NCBI RefSeq assembly: GCF_000812665.2
Contig: NZ_CP014327.1
Coordinates: 2,261,501 to 2,325,500, forward strand
DNA: 64,000 nucleotides
Reading direction: 5' to 3'
DNA from: Falsihalocynthiibacter arcticus
GTDB taxonomy: Bacteria > Pseudomonadota > Alphaproteobacteria > Rhodobacterales > Rhodobacteraceae
Under the pieces are notes generated by a model. That model worked only from the letters and a program-made list of their open reading frames with translations. It was not told the DNA's origin and ran no database searches. The position numbers and the translations under genes were made by a program. Shown one piece after another: positions 56,973-64,000 of this stretch (positions are counted from its first letter, which is position 1; each line of letters begins with the position of its first letter).

Positions 56973-57928
56973 CACCTCGATGAAGGGCATGTGCATGTCC
57001 ATATTCTGGCTATGAATACGGCTGACCGCAAATTGGACGCGAACAAGTTGCATGCGGGGAAGGTTGCAGCGGCAGTGCATCGGGATGAAAGTGTTTCGGG
57101 TGCAATCCCGTCATTGCCAAACCAAAGTTGACCAACCGGCCGAGAAAGCCAAAGAAACCGCGCCCGTCTAAGAACCGTGTCACCCAGAAGAAGAATGACG
57201 CCCGCCATGCGGATGCAGTGTCAGATTGGGGGGCGGAAGGCGCTGTAATTGATGCTAGGAACACGGAGGTCATGTCCGAGTGGGAGGTTGTGAATAAAGC
57301 GCATTTGAAAGAAGCACGTAAGGCGCGTGGGGGCCCGTCAATCCAGAAGGCCTATACCACTGCGATGAAAAAAATGCAGGACGACTATTATGAAGCCGTA
57401 GGGAAACCTTTTGGATTGCTGCGTGTTGGCCCGCGTCTGGCGCGTAAGTCGACAAAGGAATATGCGGCTGAGAAACGGCAGGCCAAGCGTATGGCAGAGG
57501 ACGCGGTGCGGCTAGAAGAACAACGCAAAGAACAGACGGCGCGAGAAGCTGAACTTGAGGCGCAGGCCTGTGAGCTGGCATCAGTTGAGGCCGCGTTGTC
57601 CGAGCGGGAGGTGTCTCATGAGGTCGAGGTGGCCGCCGCCGCCAAAGCGCTTGAGCAAGAACGCGCATCTCTCCATCGGGCCAAACTTGAGGACCAAAAG
57701 GCCTAGACCGAAAGGGAAAAAGGACTTATCGAAAAAGAAAATGAACTCCTGCATCGTGAAGCAGAATTGACCGAGGCGGTTGAGGCTATGGGGGAAATGT
57801 TTGAGGCCGCTGAAGCTGGGGAAGTCGAAATTTTAAACGGCAAGCTGCATATGCCTCGATGGCCGGAAAATGTTTCCCGCATGCAAGGCGCAGAACCCCC
57901 TTCAGGGCCGTCCGTATCCTGTCACTGA
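56973..57928 (+). pseudogene. Relaxase/mobilisation protein, broken
   Basis: The first part, DEGHVHVHILAMNTADRKLD then ANKLHAGKVAAAVHRDE, has the His-x-His-x-His metal motif and LNA.KLHAGK-like segment of Mob/Pre-type relaxases. A frame change at about 57.1 kb leads into a basic and then Glu/Ala-rich coiled-coil region (57128-57703). An in-frame TAG at 57704-57706 interrupts the coiled coil, which otherwise continues in frame to the TGA at 57926. The N-terminus with the catalytic Tyr is lost. It is a relic of a mobilisable plasmid. Confidence 0.65.
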
Positions 57929-58696
57929 ACACACATGTATATTATCGATTAATCCGAATTTTGTTCATGCCCGTGAAATAGTGTCCAAGTCGAGCTCCCG
58001 CAACCAAAATAATCAAATAAGTATTGTGCATTAAATGCTCTTTTTTCAAGACCGTTTTGCACCAAAGTAGAACATCATCCCTATCTCATCCCGAAAACGA
58101 AAGAAGGCGGCAATGCGTTAGCGTGCCACCCTCAGATCAGTTAAGGCACGTGCAGGTACATACTGATGAACCATCTAGTAGATAAATCCGCATAAACATA
58201 CAATAATAGCTTTGAACTCTGTTTCCGCAGCGTATCATTTCTACACCTAATTGCGGCGATCCAATCTTCCAAACAAACCACCAGCGGGCGTATACAGACT
58301 CGGCACGCGAGGGAAATGCGTTTGAAGCTGGAGACCACACTACGGCTTCTCAACACTTCCGAAGTCTGTAAATTCTGCATTCTTGGCAAGCATCAACGCA
58401 GTGACACGATTGTCGCAAGTAAAAATGTATTGGAAACAGTCGTCCATCCCTTGAGGGCAACTGGCGAGATGGCATCCAGACTGGTTGACCCACAAGAGGA
58501 TAGCTTCACAGCTCAGTTACAAGGGTTTTTGACAATCTCGATGCTCAAAGCACGTTGGTGATCTATAGTCAGGGGCCTTCAACTAAAGCTGCGAAGTAGG
58601 ATGCGCCATAGGGCACTGTCATTGCCGCTAACGGCCCATTCCGGAACTTGATATTCAACGCGGCTAACCGCAGATTCTAGCCCGGGCAGCACAATG
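57929..58696. other. Gene-poor stretch
   Basis: No gene is supported. The 20-bp repeat copy lies at 57990-58009. Frames at 58316-58561 (plus) and 58137-58389 (minus) have no recognisable family and no ribosome-binding site. Confidence 0.4.
57990..58009 (+). repeat. 20-bp exact repeat, copy 2
   Basis: This is identical to 11583-11602 and follows directly after the broken relaxase region. The bases before it (gaaatagtgtccaag) resemble a stretch at about 15.99 kb, hinting at a longer, diverged dispersed repeat. Confidence 0.6.
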
Positions 58697-59010
58697 TGAA
58701 GTGGTCCGGCAAATTCGGACAGCGTGCTAAGATGTACCCAACCCGAGCGAATGGATACGAGAATGACAAAACGACGGAACTTTTCAGACCAGTTTAAGGC
58801 TGCTGTGGCGCTTGAAACGCTACGTGGTGACAAGACGGTGCAAGAGATTGCAGCCAAGCGGCAGCTCCACCTAACGCAGTTGAGCACGTGGAAAGCGCAC
58901 TCCGGACATCGCATACTTCGGCCACGCAGAGAAACAAAAAGCGGCATGAACGCACACCAGATGCATCTTAGCCAAGCTGTAAAACTGTCCTAAAAAGCCG
59001 GACCACTTCA
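58697..59010 (+). mobile_element. 314-bp IS3 deletion derivative with both terminal repeats
   Basis: Left end TGAAGTGGTCCGGC-AAATTC-GGACAG (58697-58722) and right end, read from the other strand, TGAAGTGGTCCGGC-TTTTTA-GGACAG (59010-58985) form 26-bp inverted repeats, 14 + 6 bases identical. Inside, an OrfA start (MTKRRNFSDQFKAAVALETL at 58763, then HLTQLSTWK) is kept and the rest of the IS3 transposase is gone. No clear target duplication is visible. It could be mobilised only by a full-length relative. Confidence 0.85.
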
Positions 59011-59239
59011 GTGGTACGCCTACAGCATTTCCAGTGGTCTACAATTTGGTTCCGACGACTCTATAGATTACCTTGGTACCATTATTATTCGAAAATAGTT
59101 ATCTGAAGGAAAGTATTTATGTCTGACTTACGTTTATGCTGCCTCAGATTGCGGCCATTCGGTCTTTTGACACACAATTACAGCCGCCAGTTTTTTTACT
59201 CTAGAGATGTTCTATTCCAAAGTGTCTGGCTTCATTCCT

Positions 59240-59995
59240 TCACAAAAGGTCACTCAGCCAGCGATATGCTGTTTTTCCGACGAGGATGGGATGGATGCCA
59301 GCCATGCGTGCGGCCAATTCGTCGGTTTGCGGATTGTCTCCGATCATTACGGCTTGGCGCGCATCCACATTCCCCAAGGCTCTTAGCAATAAGCCCGGTT
59401 CTGGTTTGCCGATTCGGATGATCTGAGATGGTGGGTGGCAGGTTTCCAAAAGGTGTAGCAGGGCACCGCTTTCAATTGCTGGACCGGTTTCACCGGGATG
59501 GGTGATATCGCCATTGGCCAAAATGACTGGGCAGCCTTTGGCAATGTGCAAAAGCGCAGCCTCGAGCCGTTCAAATGTGAGCTCAGTATCTCGGCAAATC
59601 ACCACAGCTCGAGGCTTATCCATGCGATGAACCAATCCTTTCTCAGCCGCTGCGGCACGCATCCGAGAATTGGCCAGAAAGAACATCGGTCCGGGGCCGA
59701 AATGCTTTAGGGCCCAAGCTAAAGTTTCCTCTCCTGCGAGGAAAAGTTGATCGAGGCGCAGGTGTAAACCTAGGGTTTCCAAACGCGTTTGCAGGCTGTT
59801 TCGCGTATCTGTGGAGTTGTTGGAAACGAGCACCAATTTGTCCGAAAAATGGTCTACAAATTCATGTGCCCCCGTTAGAACGCGGGAGCCTGAAATCAGG
59901 CATCCGTCAATGTCGCATAGAATCCGCCGCGCTGATTGCACGCGCAGCCTTTCGTGCTGGTGCCCGTCAACCAGTTGCAGTGCAGTCCTTTTCAT
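59240..59995 (-). CDS. HAD-superfamily (NagD/HAD-IIA-like) phosphatase
   Basis: This 251-residue enzyme has motif I LCDIDGCLISG (Asp28, Asp30), motif II VLVSNNST, the motif III Lys in IGKPEPGL and motif IV MIGDNPQTDELAA. A C2-type cap lies between. NagD/HAD-IIA enzymes dephosphorylate sugar or glycerol phosphates. It overlaps the phosphodiesterase gene by 4 bases, so it probably removes phosphate from the monoester that enzyme produces. Confidence 0.88.
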   Translation of the reverse strand: MKRTALQLVDGHQHERLRVQSARRILCDIDGCLISGSRVLTGAHEFVDHFSDKLVLVSNNSTDTRNSLQTRLETLGLHLRLDQLFLAGEETLAWALKHFGPGPMFFLANSRMRAAAAEKGLVHRMDKPRAVVICRDTELTFERLEAALLHIAKGCPVILANGDITHPGETGPAIESGALLHLLETCHPPSQIIRIGKPEPGLLLRALGNVDARQAVMIGDNPQTDELAARMAGIHPILVGKTAYRWLSDLL

Positions 59996-60858
59996 AGGTC
60001 TGTGAAGCCTTCGTGGCGCATGTCCAATTGGTAGGCCGTGTTGTCCTCGCCTTCAGGTGCGCCAAGCAAGAAACGCGGCGATGTGGCCGCGAATTCACAC
60101 ATGTGCGCAACGACAAAGTCTTCTGACAGTAAGACCACCCCGTAGGCAGGTTGGGCCAAGTCGCCGGGGACATTCGTGGTTTCTGGGTTGAGGTTCAGTG
60201 CCACCTGATGGTTCAATCCGCGCATGCACGAGAACGAAACGCCGCGCCAATTGCCAAATATTGCCCGATGCACATGGCCGAAAAACAGATGTTGGATTCG
60301 GTGTTTATGAGGGGCGATGACGTCGTGAAACGCCTCGGCGTCTTGCATCATGATATTATCCATCGCTTTGATCCCAACGGCAAACGGAGGGTGATGCATG
60401 AACAACAGAACCGGCTCTTGCGATTGTTCAAGCTGCTGCTTGAGCCACGCTAGACGCGTTTCGCAATACCCGCCCGCGTGCGTGCCGGGCATTTTGGTGT
60501 CTAGGCAAATTGCCCGGTGGTGAGGTGTGTTGAAAGTGAACTGCACAAAGCCCGCTGTATCACGCGCGGCGTCAGGGAAGGTCTGCGTGAAAGGGGCGCT
60601 GTCGTCGTGGTTCCCAACCATCAGATGCACAGACATCGGGAGGCGACGGATTTCATGCGCAAACGCGGCATAGGCATCTGCATCCCCCCAGTGGGTCATG
60701 TCCCCTGTCACAATAACAAACGCCGCATCTCCATGGTCTGCAATAATGCTATCTACTGCGCGTGCAAGGCGTCGTGCAGGGTTGGCTCCATACAAGAGGC
60801 GGTCGCCGCCGATAACATGAGTGTCGGTTAAGTGAATGAATTTCATTGCATGCGTCAT
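59992..60858 (-). CDS. Metallophosphodiesterase (GpdQ/CpdA-like)
   Basis: This 288-residue class III phosphodiesterase has all dinuclear-metal motifs: HLTDTHVIGG, VTGDMTHWGD, VGNHDD, FMHHPPFAVG and FFGHVHRA. It is cytoplasmic (no signal peptide). The ATG at 60858 follows AAAGGTTCTAATT; the ATG at 60846 is the alternative. The Ugp-like importer upstream suggests it hydrolyses imported glycerophosphodiesters, though cAMP phosphodiesterases share these motifs. Confidence 0.85.
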   Translation of the reverse strand: MTHAMKFIHLTDTHVIGGDRLLYGANPARRLARAVDSIIADHGDAAFVIVTGDMTHWGDADAYAAFAHEIRRLPMSVHLMVGNHDDSAPFTQTFPDAARDTAGFVQFTFNTPHHRAICLDTKMPGTHAGGYCETRLAWLKQQLEQSQEPVLLFMHHPPFAVGIKAMDNIMMQDAEAFHDVIAPHKHRIQHLFFGHVHRAIFGNWRGVSFSCMRGLNHQVALNLNPETTNVPGDLAQPAYGVVLLSEDFVVAHMCEFAATSPRFLLGAPEGEDNTAYQLDMRHEGFTDL

Positions 60859-60886
60859 AATTAGAACCTTTTTTGAGCGAGACGCC

Positions 60887-60904
60887 GAGCCCATTGGGGG
60901 GCTC
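60887..60904 (-). terminator. Intercistronic hairpin after the binding-protein gene
   Basis: GAGCCC-ATTGGG-GGGCTC, a 6-bp perfect stem with 6-base loop, lies between the binding-protein stop and the phosphodiesterase start. No T-run follows, so mRNA processing or attenuation is more likely than full termination. Confidence 0.5.
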
Positions 60905-60918
60905 AGCGAAAAGTTGAA

Positions 60919-62172
60919 TTAGTTTGCAGGCAAGAGATCGTTAACTTGTTCAACCAGTTCTTGTTGCAGCTCTTCCATGTCGTCTGCCTCGCCAGTAGCG
61001 ATCATTTCAAGGCCTTCGTAGATCACTTGCGTTATCGCCAAACCATTCGCGCCTGGGTACGCCTGCCAATCTCTCAACAGGGGCAGTTGATCGACAGCGG
61101 TGCGTTTGTTGGGGTTTTGGTCGTAGAAGTCAGCCAAAATGACATCATTGGCCGCTTGGTTCGGAGGCATGTAGCCGGTTGTCTTGGCCACCTCAGCGGC
61201 ACCCTCGCCCGACGTAATAAAGGTGAGCCATGCCCATGCCGCATCCAAAACTTCGGGGTCGTCAGATGTCGAGGTTAGCATCGCGGCATTGCCGCCAGCA
61301 GGAAGTCCTTGTGGTGCGCCGTCGAGGCCAGGAAAGGCCGCTGTGGCGAAGTTGAAATCGCTTTTGGTGCGTTCGATCTGACCCACCGAGGATGTCGAGG
61401 TGAAGAACATCGGCAACTCGCCTGCAGCAAAAGAAGACACTGCTTGGCTTGGCGTTAGGTTTTTCATCTCACAGGCGTCAACGATTGACTTCATAGTTTC
61501 GAGGGCAATGAGTGCCTCAGGGCTATCAAGCGTCAGGCGGCCGTCTTCAACGGTCGGTTTGCCCTGGGTCCACATCAGCGATTGCAGGAACCAGTTACCG
61601 GTGATCGCCCAGTTCCAGTAGACAGGGTTGTTTGAGCCATTTTCGATCAATGTCTTACAAACACCAATCATTTCATCCCATGTTTTTGGCGTTTCGGTCA
61701 CACCAGCTGTCGCCAGCGCGTCCATGTTGTAGTAGCCAACGGGCAATGACACAGCGAAGGGCAGACCATAGACATCGCCGTCAAATGTCGACAGCTTGAG
61801 CATCGCGGCGTGGTAGCCGTCTGTTTCGAAGTTGTCTTCGGCGTTGATGAAAGGCGTCAGGGACTTGGCGATGCCTTTCTCCACGAGGATTTGCTGGCGA
61901 TTGAGGCCCTGCATGGTGACGTCAGGCAAATTGTTTGAGACGGCCTCGCGCAGCATCGTATTGGTGCCGTCCTCGTATTGCTCGTAAGCCGAGCGGAACT
62001 TTACGTCGATGTCAGGATGTTGTTCGTTGAATTTTGGCAAAATGGCATCGAACGTCACATCAAAAGTAGACGCATACGGGTATGCAAATTCAATAGTGAC
62101 AGTCTCTTGGGCCAATGCGATTTGCGACGAGGCAGCAACCAGTGCAGCAGCGCTTAGGGTGGTACGGATCAT
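60919..62172 (-). CDS. ABC transporter substrate-binding protein, UgpB-like
   Basis: This 417-residue periplasmic protein has a signal peptide (cleavage near IALA-QETV) and a CUT1/UgpB fold: VTIEFAYPYASTFDVTFDAI, LPDVTMQGLNRQQILVEKGI, FAAGELPMFFTSTSSVGQIE and GGNAAMLTS. GGAGATAGAA precedes the ATG. The phosphodiesterase and phosphatase genes downstream suggest a glycerol-phosphate or glycerophosphodiester ligand. Confidence 0.88.
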   Translation of the reverse strand: MIRTTLSAAALVAASSQIALAQETVTIEFAYPYASTFDVTFDAILPKFNEQHPDIDVKFRSAYEQYEDGTNTMLREAVSNNLPDVTMQGLNRQQILVEKGIAKSLTPFINAEDNFETDGYHAAMLKLSTFDGDVYGLPFAVSLPVGYYNMDALATAGVTETPKTWDEMIGVCKTLIENGSNNPVYWNWAITGNWFLQSLMWTQGKPTVEDGRLTLDSPEALIALETMKSIVDACEMKNLTPSQAVSSFAAGELPMFFTSTSSVGQIERTKSDFNFATAAFPGLDGAPQGLPAGGNAAMLTSTSDDPEVLDAAWAWLTFITSGEGAAEVAKTTGYMPPNQAANDVILADFYDQNPNKRTAVDQLPLLRDWQAYPGANGLAITQVIYEGLEMIATGEADDMEELQQELVEQVNDLLPAN

Positions 62173-62194
62173 TTCTATCTCCAGTTTGCAGAAT

Positions 62195-62224
62195 GCTCTG
62201 GCGGAGGTGGGTGGGCACCAGAGC
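62195..62224 (-). terminator. Intercistronic hairpin before the binding-protein gene
   Basis: GCTCTGG and CCAGAGC form a 7-bp perfect stem with a 16-base loop in the 91-base gap between permease and binding-protein genes. It may adjust relative expression in this operon. Confidence 0.45.
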
Positions 62225-62263
62225 TGTTGGTCCGACGTGGCCGGATAGGGGAAAGGCTGCGGG

Positions 62264-63232
62264 CTATTTCATGCCGCTTAAGGTAATGCCTTCGATGAAT
62301 CTTCGCTGGGCCAGTAGGAAGGCGACGATCAGCGGGGTGACGATGACAGTGGCGGTGGCCATCATTGGGCCGTAGAGACTGCCATCGATGTCAGCTTTGA
62401 ATTCGCGCAATCCGAGCGGCGGGGTGAACAGGCTGCGATCACCAGTGATAACCATGCGCGGCCAGAAATAATCGTTCCAATGGGCCACAACACTGAAGAT
62501 GGCAAAAGCCAACAAGGCTGGCACCGCCGTGGGCAGCATGACGCGCCAGACGATGCTAAGCTCGCCCATGCCGTCCATGCGCGCCGCGTCAATCAGCTCG
62601 TCAGGGACGGTCATGAAGAATTGGCGCATCAAGAAAATGCCGAACACCGAGATCGTCCATGGCACGACGAGCGCCGCGTATGTGTTGATCAATCCGAGCT
62701 TTGCGAGGCCGATATAAAGGGGCAGTGCTATGGCATGAACGGGGATCAGCAAGCAAAAAAGCACGAGGCCAAAGACCGTTTCACGTCCCCAGAACTTCAG
62801 CTTCGAGAGGGCATAGGCGGCGGGTAGAGCCACGATGACCTGCAACAAAAATATCGAGCCTGTCACGATCATCCCATTGAGCAAGTAGCGCATCAGCGGC
62901 GCCTCTTTAAAGGCGCTCGTGTAGTTGAAAACGGCAGGGCGGACCATGCAGCTGGCGCGCAGTTTTTCCACGAGCGCGCCAAGGATATCCGTATCGGTCA
63001 GGTTGGGGTAGTCGCCACGGGCGGCCTCGACATCGGCGCGATCTGGCATGCTGCTTCCAACGCAACGTTCATCGACCATCAGCTCTTGTGCCCCCATGAA
63101 CCCACCAATTCCGCGTTCGATTTCGGCAGGTGATTTGAGGGAGTAACTGACCATTTGATAGAACGGAACAATCACGATCAACGCCCCAACAAGAAGTAAA
63201 GCGTGTTTGAAAAATTCGCTGATACGTTTCAT
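62264..63232 (-). CDS. Sugar/glycerol-phosphate ABC permease (UgpE-like)
   Basis: This 322-residue permease has six TM helices and an unusual insert of about 60 residues after the first helix (about residues 35-95, with DVEAARGDYPNLTDTDILGA). The EAA loop is DAARMDGMGELSIVWRVMLP. The last residues RRFIEGITLSGMK are the usual MalG/UgpE end. Start overlaps the other permease (ATGA). Confidence 0.92.
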   Translation of the reverse strand: MKRISEFFKHALLLVGALIVIVPFYQMVSYSLKSPAEIERGIGGFMGAQELMVDERCVGSSMPDRADVEAARGDYPNLTDTDILGALVEKLRASCMVRPAVFNYTSAFKEAPLMRYLLNGMIVTGSIFLLQVIVALPAAYALSKLKFWGRETVFGLVLFCLLIPVHAIALPLYIGLAKLGLINTYAALVVPWTISVFGIFLMRQFFMTVPDELIDAARMDGMGELSIVWRVMLPTAVPALLAFAIFSVVAHWNDYFWPRMVITGDRSLFTPPLGLREFKADIDGSLYGPMMATATVIVTPLIVAFLLAQRRFIEGITLSGMK

Positions 63233-64000
63233 GAGTAATGGACCTTACGCTCTGTGAGGCGGCGTTGAATGATGGTGATGATCATCACGAAGATGAGGAA
63301 AAGCATGGTGATGGCCGAGCCAATCCCGATCAGGTTTTGCTTGATGCCTTTTTCATAAATCGCGTACATCATCATGTAGGCAGATTTTGACGGACCGCCG
63401 CCTTGTGGGAACAGTGCCTCGACTGTGTCAAACACTTGGAACGCACGGATGCAGGTGATAGTGACGACAAAGACCGTCGTTGGCCCTAGCGCAGGCCACG
63501 TGACCAAGCGAAAACGCTCCCATCCGCTACGCGCCCCATCCATTTCTGCGGCGTTGTATAAATCGCGTGGGACACCGGTCAGTCCCGCGAGGTAGAGAAC
63601 CATATTGAACCCAAAGCCTTGCCAGATGCCGAGAAAGCAGATGACCCAAAGCGCATAGTCCTTGTCGCCCAACCACAGCGGCATCCCGTTTGCACAACCA
63701 TCCCCAAGCCACGGCCATAGGCGCTCGATCACGGTGCCGCAGCCCATTTGTAACGTGCGATTAACTGTGCCGATGGTCGGGTGAAGCATCAGCTCCCATA
63801 CGATTGCCATGGCCAGAAGCGTTGCCATCACGGGCAGGAAGTAGATGGTTTTGTAGATCTCTTTTCCACGCGCCAGCGAGTTGATGAGCAGTGCCGCCCC
63901 CAACCCGAGGCCTACGGAAATCGGGACGACAACGACAACATAAGTGAACGTCGCCCAGAGCATTTTTTCATAGGAGGATCGCGTAAAAATCTTTTCGTAG
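63229..64000 (-). CDS. Sugar/glycerol-phosphate ABC permease (UgpA-like), partial
   Basis: The frame is open to the window edge (upstream codons read KIFTRSSYEK before Met at 63963), so the N-terminus lies outside. TM helices and the EAA loop YNAAEMDGARSGWERFRLVT are typical of UgpA/MalF permeases. An extended periplasmic loop with several Cys (MGCGTVIERLWPWLGDGCAN) is unusual. Confidence 0.9.
   Translation of the reverse strand, partial: YEKIFTRSSYEKMLWATFTYVVVVVPISVGLGLGAALLINSLARGKEIYKTIYFLPVMATLLAMAIVWELMLHPTIGTVNRTLQMGCGTVIERLWPWLGDGCANGMPLWLGDKDYALWVICFLGIWQGFGFNMVLYLAGLTGVPRDLYNAAEMDGARSGWERFRLVTWPALGPTTVFVVTITCIRAFQVFDTVEALFPQGGGPSKSAYMMMYAIYEKGIKQNLIGIGSAITMLFLIFVMIITIIQRRLTERKVHYS

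Noticed and set aside
58316-58561. 81-residue plus-strand frame
   Set aside because: No motif, no ribosome-binding site and overlapping frames of similar length on the other strand.

Overview
The window looks like a chromosome or large-replicon segment of a marine Roseobacter-clade alphaproteobacterium (Rhodobacterales). This rests on the mix of Ugp/Agl-type sugar ABC operons, polar amino-acid ABC uptake, HmuSTUV heme uptake, a Zur-headed zinc island, an alternative N-type ATPase and many decayed IS3, IS30 and IS1182-like remnants. The number of broken genes suggests a genome that has seen heavy IS activity (Octadecabacter-like at a guess). No rRNA, tRNA, CRISPR array or replication origin was seen.

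Layout. 1-4.0 kb (minus): arginine deiminase operon (two small uncharacterised genes, arcD, arcA, arcB), followed by an acetate kinase fragment at 4.1-4.4 kb. 4.5-11.0 kb (minus): a complete nine-gene N-ATPase operon transcribed atpD-C-Q-R-B-E-F-A-G. 11-16 kb: a scar region with an Hsp70-like 3' fragment abutting a malonyl-CoA decarboxylase 3' fragment, then intact matB and a GC-rich AEC-type transporter. 16-22.7 kb (minus): a LacI-controlled sugar ABC operon with a GH32/43/68-like glycosidase and a tandem operator. 23-24 kb: a 2-hydroxyacid dehydrogenase fragment and a transposase fragment. 24-31 kb: a FadR/GntR regulator divergent from a cassette of thioredoxin-fold protein, amino-acid ABC transporter, two glutathione transferases and an N-truncated M20 amidohydrolase. 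31-32 kb: an HTH-less LysR fragment and an IS3 remnant.

32.2-38.7 kb: a TetR-controlled cassette with two matching palindromic operators. It holds an NMT1/THI5-like ABC transporter, a DapA-superfamily aldolase, an extended SDR with an altered active site and a two-domain GNAT. I do not recognise the pathway, and it is the best candidate here for an undescribed system. 38.7-41.1 kb: a decayed mobile element (HGGxxG-type gene remnants, an orphan membrane protein, an integrase tail, an AAA ATPase fragment).

41.1-49.9 kb: heme uptake, with tonB-exbD-exbD-exbB, a small secreted protein and a TonB-dependent receptor divergent from hmuSTUV. One of the two ExbD proteins lacks the essential Asp. 50.1-55.7 kb: a Zur-regulated zinc island (zur, zrgA/DUF2796, LolD/FtsX-type ABC, two DUF3299 genes of which one is frameshifted, two HupE/UreJ-type membrane proteins). 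55.7-59.0 kb: IS30 debris, a broken relaxase gene and a 314-bp IS3 deletion derivative with both terminal repeats. 59.2-64 kb (minus): a Ugp-like ABC transporter with a metallophosphodiesterase and a HAD phosphatase, suggesting use of phosphodiesters; the first permease gene runs off the right edge.
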